Source: Natronorubrum sediminis
Lineage (GTDB): Archaea; Halobacteriota; Halobacteria; Halobacteriales; Natrialbaceae
NCBI RefSeq assembly: GCF_900108095.1
Contig: NZ_FNWL01000002.1
Coordinates: forward strand, 1-64,000
Length of the DNA: 64,000 bases
Direction of reading: 5' to 3'
The position numbers and the translations under genes are program-made. Positions 21,017-28,128 of the stretch are shown here, piece after piece (within the stretch, counting starts at the first letter, position 1; the number at the start of each line of letters is the position of its first letter). The notes beneath the pieces were generated by a model. The model was not told the DNA's origin and searched no databases. It saw only the letters and a program-made list of their open reading frames with translations.

Positions 21017-22138
21017 ATGCAACCGCGCGACCTGTCCGATCACGTCGCTTACGAGGCGGGTCGGGGCATCGAGGAAGTCGCCCGCGAACTCGGGCGGGAC
21101 CCCTCGGAGTTCGTCAAACTCGCCTCGAACGAGAACCCACACGGGCCCTCGCCTGCGGCCACCGTGGCGCTTCGCGAGGCCGCCTCGAGCGTGAGTTCCT
21201 ACCCGAAAGCGGCTCACGCCGACTTGAGCGCCGCCGTCGCCGAGCGCTGGGACGTTTCTGCCGACCAGATCTGGCTGGCAAACGGCGGCGACGGCGCGAT
21301 CGATTACCTCTCTCGAGCGACGCTCGAGCCCGACGACACCGTGCTCGTGCCCTCGCCGGGATTCGCCTACTACGGCATGAGCGCCCGCTTCCACCACGGC
21401 GACGTCCGGGAGTACGACCTCGAGCGCGAGGACGACTTCGAACAGTCGGCAGACGCCGTGCTTTCGGCCTACGACGGCGACCGACTCGTCTACCTCACGA
21501 GCCCGCACAACCCGACGGGGACGACGATCCCGCTCGCCGAAATCGAGACGATCGCTGCGGAAACGGACGACGACACGCTCGTCGTCGTCGACGAAGCCTA
21601 CGGCGAGTTCGCCGACCGCGACAGCGCCGTCGCGTTGCTCGAGGGCCGAGACGGGTTCGACGCTCGAGACGACGTCGCCGTCTTGCGAACGTTCTCGAAA
21701 GCGTACGGATTGGCTGGTCTCAGACTCGGCTACGCCATCGTTCCCGACGAGTGGGCTGACGCCTACGCTCGCGTCAACACCCCCTTCGCGGCGAGTGAAC
21801 TCGCGTGCCGCGCCGGATTGGCCGCTCTCGAGGACGACGAACACGTCACGCGCACCGTCGAGACGACCGAAGACGCCCGCGCGTACATGCGCGAACACAT
21901 CGACGCTCACGTCTGGGAGAGCGAGGGGAACTTCGTCCTCGTCGACGTCGGCGAGGCGAGTGCCGTCTCGAACGCGATGCAGGAATCGGGCGTTATCGTC
22001 CGCGACTGCTCGAGTTTCGGGCTCCCCGAGTGTATCCGAATCACGTGCGGAACCGAGGAAGAAACCGAACGCGCCGTCGACACGGTGAACGACGCGCTCG
22101 AGTCCGTCGCGAGCAGTACGGAGGTGTCCGAAACGTGA
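21017..22138 (+). CDS. hisC: Histidinol-phosphate aminotransferase
   Basis: 373 residues. A fold-type I PLP aminotransferase of histidine synthesis. KLASNENPHGPSP is the family N-terminal motif. YLTSPHNPTGTTIP, VVVDEAYGEFAD and the PLP-lysine motif RTFSKAYGLAGLRLGYA follow, with the arginine motif IRITCG at the C-terminus. The ATG at 21017 is supported by the promoter spacing. Its stop overlaps the GTG of the kinase gene (GTGA). Confidence 0.95.
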   Translation: MQPRDLSDHVAYEAGRGIEEVARELGRDPSEFVKLASNENPHGPSPAATVALREAASSVSSYPKAAHADLSAAVAERWDVSADQIWLANGGDGAIDYLSRATLEPDDTVLVPSPGFAYYGMSARFHHGDVREYDLEREDDFEQSADAVLSAYDGDRLVYLTSPHNPTGTTIPLAEIETIAAETDDDTLVVVDEAYGEFADRDSAVALLEGRDGFDARDDVAVLRTFSKAYGLAGLRLGYAIVPDEWADAYARVNTPFAASELACRAGLAALEDDEHVTRTVETTEDARAYMREHIDAHVWESEGNFVLVDVGEASAVSNAMQESGVIVRDCSSFGLPECIRITCGTEEETERAVDTVNDALESVASSTEVSET

Positions 22139-22680
22139 GAATCGCCGTCACCGGAACCCCGGGAACGGGGAAGACGACCGCGACGGAACACCTCGCGTCG
22201 AAACTCGGGACTGACGACGCTGCGTCGTCAACGGCCGATTTCGACGTGATCCACCTCAACACGGTGCTCGAGGAAGAAGGACTCTACACCGAGGTCGACG
22301 CCGACCGACAGAGCAAGGTCGCCGACCTCGATGCGCTCGCGGAGTGGCTCGAGGGCCGCGAGGATACTATCGTCGAGTCCCACCTCGCACACCACTTCGA
22401 TGCCGACCGCGTCGCCGTGCTTCGGTGTGCTCCCGAACCGCTCGAGAAACGGCTGCTCGAGCGCGGTGAAACCGAGGCGAAGGCCGCGGAGAACGCAGAG
22501 AGCGAGGCGCTCGACGTAATCCTCGCAGAAGCCGTGGAGAAACACGGCCTCGAGTCGGTCTACGAAATCGACACGACCGACCGAACGCCCGACGCCGTCG
22601 CCGTGGAACTCGCGGCGGTCGTCTCGGGTGATCGAGAACCGAGTGCCGGAGACGTCGACTTCGTGGGGTACCTTACATGA
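22135..22680 (+). CDS. Archaeal adenylate kinase (Fap7/AK6-like)
   Basis: 181 residues with P-loop GTPGTGKTTATEHLA at the N-terminus, a LID/NMP-like pattern (VESHLAHHF, VAVLRCAPEPLEKRLLERG) and a C-terminal GDVDFVGYL. This is the AK6/Fap7 group, which interconverts AMP/ADP/ATP and in eukaryotes also helps 18S maturation. Translation must start at the GTG 22135: it overlaps the hisC stop and the Rossmann strand begins directly at MRIAVTG. It also overlaps the next gene by 4 bases. Confidence 0.9.
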   Translation: MRIAVTGTPGTGKTTATEHLASKLGTDDAASSTADFDVIHLNTVLEEEGLYTEVDADRQSKVADLDALAEWLEGREDTIVESHLAHHFDADRVAVLRCAPEPLEKRLLERGETEAKAAENAESEALDVILAEAVEKHGLESVYEIDTTDRTPDAVAVELAAVVSGDREPSAGDVDFVGYLT

Positions 22681-23288
22681 CACTGGATAAGTTCAGGCCG
22701 TACGTTTCGAGATTTCTCGACCCGTTCGTGAAAGGATTCGATAAAGTGGGAATGACGCCCGACGGCGTCAGCATCCTCGCCTTCGGCATGGCCGTCCTCG
22801 CGGCGGGTGCTTTCATGCTCGGGGGCCGTGCAGACCCCGTCTGGTACGCCGTTGCCGCGACGCTGGTCTTTCTCAACGGCTGGCTCGACATCGTCGACGG
22901 CGCACTCGCTCGAGAGCAAAACGTCGCCTCGGCGGGCGGGGACCTCCTCGATCACGTGCTCGATCGCTACGCCGACATCGTCATCATCGCGGGGCTTGCA
23001 GCCGGTATCGGAGATTATCTCCTCGGATTTCTGGCCGTGACCGGCGTCGTCATGACCTCCTACCTCGGCACGCAAGCCCAGGCAGTCGGTCTCGACCGCG
23101 TTTACGGTGGATTGGTCGGCCGAGCGGATCGCTTGGCGATCATCGGCATCGTCGGCTTCCTCGCCTTCCCGCTCGCCGGCGAGTACGGCGGACTCACGCT
23201 CACCGGCTGGTTGCTCGTCTTCCTCGCCGTCGTCGGCCACCTGACTGCCCTCCAGCGATTCGTCCACTCCTGGTCGGCACTCGAGTAG
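22677..23288 (+). CDS. CDP-alcohol phosphatidyltransferase
   Basis: 203 residues, 5-6 membrane helices. The diagnostic D-x2-DG-x2-AR-x8-G-x3-D-x3-D motif is complete, starting at LDIVDGALAREQ. Enzymes of this family put a polar head group on CDP-archaeol (glycerol phosphate, inositol phosphate or serine). Which one is not clear; archaetidylinositol-phosphate or archaetidylglycerol-phosphate synthase are candidates. Its ATG overlaps the kinase stop (ATGA), so hisC, kinase and this gene form one tightly coupled unit. Confidence 0.9.
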   Translation: MTLDKFRPYVSRFLDPFVKGFDKVGMTPDGVSILAFGMAVLAAGAFMLGGRADPVWYAVAATLVFLNGWLDIVDGALAREQNVASAGGDLLDHVLDRYADIVIIAGLAAGIGDYLLGFLAVTGVVMTSYLGTQAQAVGLDRVYGGLVGRADRLAIIGIVGFLAFPLAGEYGGLTLTGWLLVFLAVVGHLTALQRFVHSWSALE

Positions 23289-23354
23289 GTCGCTTTCTCC
23301 GTCCTTCGAGAGTGCGCCGCATGGTTTATCACTCGCCGCGATATACGTTCCTCC

Positions 23355-23909
23355 ATGGTTCAGTGCGAGATGTGTGGCGCCGAGACGTCGTCTCCGAAGA
23401 CGATCAAAGTCGAGGGTGCGAAACTCGACGTTTGTTCGAACTGCACCGACTTCGGCACCGAAGTCAAACAGCCGTCGAGCTCGAGTTCCTCGAGTAAGTA
23501 CTCGACCTCGAGTTCGAAATCGGGCTCCGCTTCGAGTTCCAGTGGCGGCTCGAGCGGCAGTGGCTCGAGCGCGAGTTCAAGCGGTGGCTCGAGTTCCCAA
23601 CGTCGGTCGGACATGTTCGACGATATGGACCAACTCGCGACTGACTACGACGAGCGAGTTCGCAACGCTCGCGAAGCCAAGTCCTTGAGTCAGTCCGAAC
23701 TCGCCAACGAACTCAACGAGAAGGCGAGTTTGATCCGAAAGATCGAACGCGGTGACACCCTCCCGAGCGACAGCGCACAGTCGAAACTCGAGAACTTCCT
23801 CGAGATCGACCTGAGCGCGGCGGGAAGCTCCGGTGACGAATCCGAGTGGTCCGGTGGCTCCTCGTCGGGAAGCTACACCCTCGGCGACGTCGTCAAGCGA
23901 AAGGACTGA
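23355..23909 (+). CDS. Multiprotein bridging factor-like protein (aMBF1)
   Basis: 184 residues. The N-terminal zinc ribbon is CEMCG...CSNC (residues 4-30). A Ser/Gly-rich linker (about 40-82) follows, then a Cro-type HTH (about 95-150: ARVNAREAKSLSQSELANEL-like helix pair and SLIRKIERGDTLPS). Archaeal MBF1 has the same order; the linker here is unusually long. It contacts the ribosome or transcription machinery in other archaea. A TATA-like GTTTATC lies about 30 bases before the ATG. Confidence 0.92.
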   Translation: MVQCEMCGAETSSPKTIKVEGAKLDVCSNCTDFGTEVKQPSSSSSSSKYSTSSSKSGSASSSSGGSSGSGSSASSSGGSSSQRRSDMFDDMDQLATDYDERVRNAREAKSLSQSELANELNEKASLIRKIERGDTLPSDSAQSKLENFLEIDLSAAGSSGDESEWSGGSSSGSYTLGDVVKRKD

Positions 23910-24056
23910 CGCGTCACTTCTCACCTCGCGTCGGTGCGACGGTTTTGCCTCTCCAGTTTTCGTCACAGAAGACTCGAGAGTCGCCGTTCTCGCTCGCGTC
24001 CGTCGCTTCGTCGGTGACTCGCAAGCTATTTCTTTCGGGCGAGAGGCTGTGCTGGT

Positions 24057-24701
24057 ATGTTCGTCCTTGTCAACCTGAAGACCTATCCGTGCGATCCGGT
24101 CGCGGTCGCCGAAGCCGTTCGCGACGTCGACGAATCGACCGACGCTCGCCTCGCAGTTGCGCCGCAGGCGACCCACCTTGAGCGCGTGGCCGACACGGGA
24201 GCTGAAACGTGGGCCCAACACGTCGATCCGATCGACCACGGGAGCAACACCGGCCAGACGCTGGCGGAATCCGTCGCGGACGCCGGTGCCGTCGGGACGT
24301 TGCTCAACCACTCAGAACGGCGGCTGAAGCTGGCCGACATCGACGGAGCCGTTCGCGCGGCAGAGCATGCAGGCCTCGAGACGGTCGTCTGTGCGAACAA
24401 TCCGGCACAGATCGGTGCCGCCGCGGCACTCGGCCCCGACGCCGTCGCGGTCGAGCCGCCGGAACTGATCGGCACCGGGACGCCGGTCAGTCAGGCTGAC
24501 CCTGATATCGTCGAGGATGCCGTCGATGCAGCCCAGCACGTCGACCGAGACGTGTCCGTTCTCTGCGGGGCGGGTATCAGTACCGGCGACGACGTCGTCG
24601 CAGCGGGCGATCTCGGTTCAGAAGGCGTGTTGCTCGCGAGCGGCGTCGCGAAAGCGGACGATCCGACGGCCGCCCTCGAGGACCTCGTCGAACCGCTGTA
24701 G
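24057..24701 (+). CDS. tpiA: Triosephosphate isomerase
   Basis: 214 residues, the short archaeal form. It interconverts dihydroxyacetone phosphate and glyceraldehyde 3-phosphate. VNLKTYP is the N-terminal strand with the catalytic Lys. LLNHSERR carries the catalytic His, [10 protein letters not shown] the catalytic Glu, and [11 protein letters not shown] with [15 protein letters not shown] the phosphate loops. A TATA-like sequence lies about 27 bases before the ATG, so it is probably leaderless. Confidence 0.96.
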   Translation: MFVLVNLKTYPCDPVAVAEAVRDVDESTDARLAVAPQATHLERVADTGAETWAQHVDPIDHGSNTGQTLAESVADAGAVGTLLNHSERRLKLADIDGAVRAAEHAGLETVVCANNPAQIGAAAALGPDAVAVEPPELIGTGTPVSQADPDIVEDAVDAAQHVDRDVSVLCGAGISTGDDVVAAGDLGSEGVLLASGVAKADDPTAALEDLVEPL

Positions 24702-24790
24702 ACGAGCGTGGCGGCCCACTCAGTGTGGCTGTTTTGCGTCACGGTTCCTCGAACCGATGCTTTTTCTCACTCGCGATGGGAGGTCGACGT

Positions 24791-25201
24791 ATGAGCGACG
24801 CTCGTCCCATCGAAGTAGCCCTCGAGAATCGACTGATGGGACAGGGAATTTACGTGGACGAGGTCACTCGTCTGCCACGGGCTTCGAACGAGGAGTCGGC
24901 TGAAACGGGCGACATTTCCGACGGGGTTGGCCTCTCGATTTCCTACGAGACGGTCTCGGAGTCGAAACGGATCGACAGCGACGAGGTCGGCACCGTCGTC
25001 CGAACCGTCCTCGATATCGGTGCCGAACGCGAGTGGACGCCGGGACGCCTCGAGGCGACCTCACAGTCGACCGACGGCGATGTCCGCGGTCACTGGCACG
25101 TCGAAGCAGAGTGGTTCGACGAACTCGGAGTAGCGTTCGACGATCTCGAGTTCTCGGAGCGCGTCCTCGAAACGAGAGATCACAATTCTGTCACCGAGTA
25201 A
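24791..25201 (+). CDS. Haloarchaeal hypothetical protein
   Basis: 136 residues from MSDARPIEVALENRLMGQGI. I do not recognise a family. It is soluble and acidic, with alternating hydrophobic strands (GLSISYETV, GTVVRTVLDI, GHWHVEAEWF) suggesting a small alpha/beta fold. The longer frame from 24725 was not used because its first 22 residues look unrelated. It lies 63 bases upstream of the TIR gene on the same strand, so co-transcription is possible. Confidence 0.6.
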   Translation: MSDARPIEVALENRLMGQGIYVDEVTRLPRASNEESAETGDISDGVGLSISYETVSESKRIDSDEVGTVVRTVLDIGAEREWTPGRLEATSQSTDGDVRGHWHVEAEWFDELGVAFDDLEFSERVLETRDHNSVTE

Positions 25202-25263
25202 GTGATGTCGACGAGTAGGTAGATTAATAGTCTCACACTCGTGTTGTCGGTGTAGATACGCAG

Positions 25264-25875
25264 ATGGCCGGAGAACAGATCTACGTCTCACACGCACCTG
25301 CTGACCTCGAGCTCGTCCAGGAGTTGTTCTCGACGGTCAAGAATTTCCCCTTTGGAACACATATCGCGCTCGAGGAGGTCGAATCTGGTCGTTCTCGACA
25401 GCGACTCGAGGGCCGCCTTGCGAACAGCGACGTCGTCGTCGCGGTGCTCACGGAGGAATCGTCGACCAGCAGGTGGGTCAATCAGGAAGTCGGTTACGCA
25501 CTCGCAAAGGGGGTTCCCGTGATCCCACTCGCCGACAGCGAACGCCATCTCGGCGGCTTTCTCGAGAACGCCGACAGCGTCGCGATCACTCGAGAGAATC
25601 CCTCGCGAACCATTTACGATCTGATCAGCCGACTCCGAAGCGAACTCGCGCCACTCGGTGCGCTGTCCGTGCCCAATTGGTACATTCGATTCCCCTGTAC
25701 GATTCCGGACTGTGGCCACCCCGTGACCCTCGAGATCGAGCAAGACCAATCCAAGCTCTGGAAGCGATACGAACACGGGAAACTGCTGTCGTCGACGTGT
25801 GACGTCTGCGAGTCGACGTACTACTTCGATGCGGCGACGATCGGATATGTTCGCCGAGAAGACGGAATTCTCTAG
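25264..25875 (+). CDS. TIR-domain protein with C-terminal zinc ribbon
   Basis: 203 residues. Residues 5-130 have the TIR pattern: QIYVSHAPADLELVQELF, a box around SDVVVAVLTEES, and WVNQEVGYALAKGVPVIPLA, where W71-x3-E75 matches the catalytic glutamate of NAD-cleaving TIR domains. The C-terminal 60 residues contain C-x4-C-x2-H and CDVC, a likely zinc-binding ribbon. TIR proteins in prokaryotes are often NADases or signal generators in antiviral systems. No partner is visible here apart from the hypothetical gene upstream, so the role is open. Confidence 0.8.
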   Translation: MAGEQIYVSHAPADLELVQELFSTVKNFPFGTHIALEEVESGRSRQRLEGRLANSDVVVAVLTEESSTSRWVNQEVGYALAKGVPVIPLADSERHLGGFLENADSVAITRENPSRTIYDLISRLRSELAPLGALSVPNWYIRFPCTIPDCGHPVTLEIEQDQSKLWKRYEHGKLLSSTCDVCESTYYFDAATIGYVRREDGIL

Positions 25876-25884
25876 CTCAGGTGC

Positions 25885-26589
25885 TCAGGTGTCTTTTTGA
25901 AGCCGTTCGTAGGCGTCCGTGACGAGCTGGAACGCCGAGCGACTCCCGCTCTGTCGGTCGGGATGGGCTCGTTTGACCTCTCGGTGGAACGCTGCACGAA
26001 TTTCCTCGTTGCTCGCACCGGGGTCGACGCTGAGCACGTCTCGAGCCTCCGACTCTCGCATTCCGATCGCTTTGACGATCCCGTTTTCTTCTGCAGCCTC
26101 AGTGCACGTCGGGCAGAATCGCTCGCTTCGCCCGTCGATGGTGGTAATCTCGAATCGTTCGGCGGTAACCCACTCGTTGCACTGCGTACAGAGCGCCTCG
26201 TCTTCGTCCGTCAACTCGGAGTGTCCTCGAGTACGTGTGTCGTCTGCTGTGCGCGTCGCCTCGTCGGTCTCGGAGGATGCGGAAGTCGTCTTCGAGTCGG
26301 CCGCCGGCGCCTGAGCAGCACACTCCGGACAGCACGTGATGACGGTTCCGTCCTCGAGGACGACATCTTCGACTCGAGGCGCGAGAATCGTGTCGGTACA
26401 GCCGTCGCAGGTCCGACGCCGTTGGTCGATCGAAGAACACTTTCGAGCGGCTTCGCGGGCGTGTGGCTCACAGCGAGGACAGCACGCGACCCTGTCGCCG
26501 TCGGGCATCGTGATTGCCGTCAGCTCCTCGAGTGGGACCGTTCGGCCACACCCATCACAGCCAACCTGACGGTCGTCGACCACTGCCAT
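25885..26589 (-). CDS. J-domain protein with three zinc ribbons
   Basis: 234 residues. Three C-x2-C pairs of pairs can be read: CDGCG with CCPRC (11-40), CDGCT with CCPEC (61-90), and CTQCN with FCPTC (about 130-160). The C-terminal 60 residues form a J-domain (DVLSVDPGASNEEIRAAFH with HPD in RAHPDRQ), which would activate Hsp70 (DnaK). It is not a classic DnaJ: the J-domain is at the C-terminus and the zinc repeats precede it. The gene is convergent with the TIR gene (9 bases between stops). Confidence 0.85.
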   Translation of the reverse strand: MAVVDDRQVGCDGCGRTVPLEELTAITMPDGDRVACCPRCEPHAREAARKCSSIDQRRRTCDGCTDTILAPRVEDVVLEDGTVITCCPECAAQAPAADSKTTSASSETDEATRTADDTRTRGHSELTDEDEALCTQCNEWVTAERFEITTIDGRSERFCPTCTEAAEENGIVKAIGMRESEARDVLSVDPGASNEEIRAAFHREVKRAHPDRQSGSRSAFQLVTDAYERLQKDT

Positions 26590-26910
26590 TGGGCGGCTGT
26601 TTATACTGAATCCTTATCAGTTCTTCTGCTGACAGACACATGCGAGCGAGACGGCGATCGTTCATAGGAGGACGTTACCGCCGTCTTGGGACGCGCTGAT
26701 CCGACCCCGTCGTCGGTGAAGGGTGTCGGTAACAAAGGCGAGTCGTGCTGACTACCGGCCTGTGCGAGGTGTGCCTCGCACGGATGTTGTCCGTTGGGTG
26801 GCACTCGGCGACGAACTGTCGTCGGGGCCTCCTCTCCTGTCACCGACGATTCTACTCGAGTACACACAGAATCCGAGACACCAATAGTCGTTCGGCGAGG
26901 AGTAAACGGT
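26590..26910. other. Divergent intergenic region with hairpin
   Basis: No gene is seen. It separates two divergent genes. One perfect inverted repeat, GTGCGAGG-TGTG-CCTCGCAC, lies at 26762-26781 and could be an operator or an RNA hairpin. Nothing else stands out. Confidence 0.45.
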
Positions 26911-27339
26911 ATGGAGTCCGCAACTCGACTGTCCACGCGCGTTGGGAGCGCCGACCGACGGACGTTCACACTCGTGGCCGGTGACCTCCTCGTACTCACC
27001 GCGTTAGTGCTCGTCGGCCAACTCGAGCACGGGATGAACCCGCTCGAGCAACCGTTCGGTGCGCTCGAGGCGCTGGCACCGTTCGTCGTGGGATGGGTCG
27101 TCGTCGCCGCGCTGGCTGGTCTCTACACGCGACCGATTTCGACGTCAGTCTGGGAAACGACGCGTCTGGCGACCGTCGCGTGGCTCGCTGCCGCGAACGT
27201 CGGATTAGTGCTTCGCCAGTCGGTCTTCGGCGACACTGCGGCGTGGCCGTTCCCACTCGTCATCTCGGCGTTTGGTCTCGTCCTCCTCGTCGGGTGGCGG
27301 ATTGGGTTCGCGTACGTCTCTCCCTCTACCGACACCTAA
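26911..27339 (+). CDS. DUF3054 membrane protein
   Basis: 142 residues with four hydrophobic segments, at about 19-35, 50-68, 82-99 and 110-130. TLVAGDLLVLTALVLVGQL at the N-terminal helix and ALAGLYTRP in the middle match the DUF3054 pattern found in haloarchaea and actinobacteria. Function unknown. I chose ATG 26911 (MESATRLS); the longer frame lacks family features. It stands alone. Confidence 0.75.
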   Translation: MESATRLSTRVGSADRRTFTLVAGDLLVLTALVLVGQLEHGMNPLEQPFGALEALAPFVVGWVVVAALAGLYTRPISTSVWETTRLATVAWLAAANVGLVLRQSVFGDTAAWPFPLVISAFGLVLLVGWRIGFAYVSPSTDT

Positions 27340-27679
27340 TTCCGACGCGCTCGGTCATCTTCGTATGTCAGGTTCCAGACGATTATAAATTGTACTGGGA
27401 AGACAATTCTCGTCCTGGTATTGTCGTTGGTTCTGATATTACCCTGAATCGACATCAGGATCAAATATTTCGGGGTATAGGCCCGTTACCTCTCTCCTAT
27501 TGCTGGTATATTGAGTTAAATAATGGTGGGAGCCGATAGAATGATCCTCGCTTGGCCCCAAATAACCTCTGCATAAGTTATGTAGCTCTTATTGCTTGGA
27601 TACTGGTTAGAAACGAATTCACTATCACGTAGGTATGAGAAACACTTATATGCCTATCTATCATACTATACGTTACATT
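27340..27679. other. AT-rich gene-free stretch
   Basis: Base composition drops clearly (near 40% GC) relative to both sides. No open frame with haloarchaeal codon use is present. It ends with a promoter, CTTATATG at 27645-27652, 28-35 bases before the ATG at 27680. It may be decayed foreign DNA or a regulatory region. Confidence 0.5.
27645..27652 (+). promoter_or_regulatory. TATA box of the 27680 gene
   Basis: CTTATATG, 28-35 bases before the ATG at 27680, is among the best TATA matches of the window. Confidence 0.65.
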
Positions 27680-27895
27680 ATGACTGGATATTACGACATT
27701 GTTCTCGGCCTCATCCCAGTCGCACTGATCGGTATCACCGCTGCCCTCGCGTTGGTTGGTCTGTCTCTGACGACTGCGGTGCCGATCGGTGCGTTCGTGT
27801 CGATGGCGATCATCGGTCACGCAATGTTCGTCAACGCGCCTGCGGACGTTCCGGAGGAACCCCAGTCCACTCACCCGCCGATCAACGCTGACTAA
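27680..27895 (+). CDS. Small two-helix membrane protein
   Basis: 71 residues starting MTGYYDIVLGLIPVALIGIT, with two hydrophobic segments (about 8-30 and 33-53) and a polar proline-rich tail ending QSTHPPINAD. Similar small membrane proteins are common in haloarchaea, but the function is unknown. The start is fixed by the TATA spacing; an upstream in-frame ATG at 27635 lies before the TATA box and is unlikely. Confidence 0.65.
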   Translation: MTGYYDIVLGLIPVALIGITAALALVGLSLTTAVPIGAFVSMAIIGHAMFVNAPADVPEEPQSTHPPINAD

Positions 27896-27994
27896 CTGTC
27901 GCGACTGCTCTTTTCCTCTCTCCCCGCTCTCGCCTCTGCAGGTATTTCGGACTCGAGCGTTCCAACTAGTTCAACTGACCGTTGATCCACCGCC

Positions 27995-28085
27995 GATTCG
28001 AACGCGTGTGAGCTGGCGCTTATCACCGATTCGAAATGTAGTCTCAGGCGCTTATCAGATTCGAACCGCAGTCTCAGCCGCTACC
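27995..28085 (+). repeat. Imperfect tandem repeat, three copies of about 30 bases
   Basis: GATTCGAA begins copies at 27995, 28028 and 28058. Copies 2 and 3 share GATTCGAA, GTCTCAG and CGCT; copies 1 and 2 share GGCGCTTATCA. It lies between the small membrane-protein gene and the stop of the HMG-CoA-synthase-like gene. Confidence 0.7.
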
Positions 28086-28128
28086 GGCGTCGTTTGTGAG
28101 TAAATCCGTTCTAAAAATGCGAGAGACC

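Noticed and set aside
24725..24790. 22-residue upstream extension of the gene at 24791
   Set aside because: Residues are rich in Cys, Phe and Arg, unlike the acidic body of the protein, and the ATG at 24791 begins the natural sequence.
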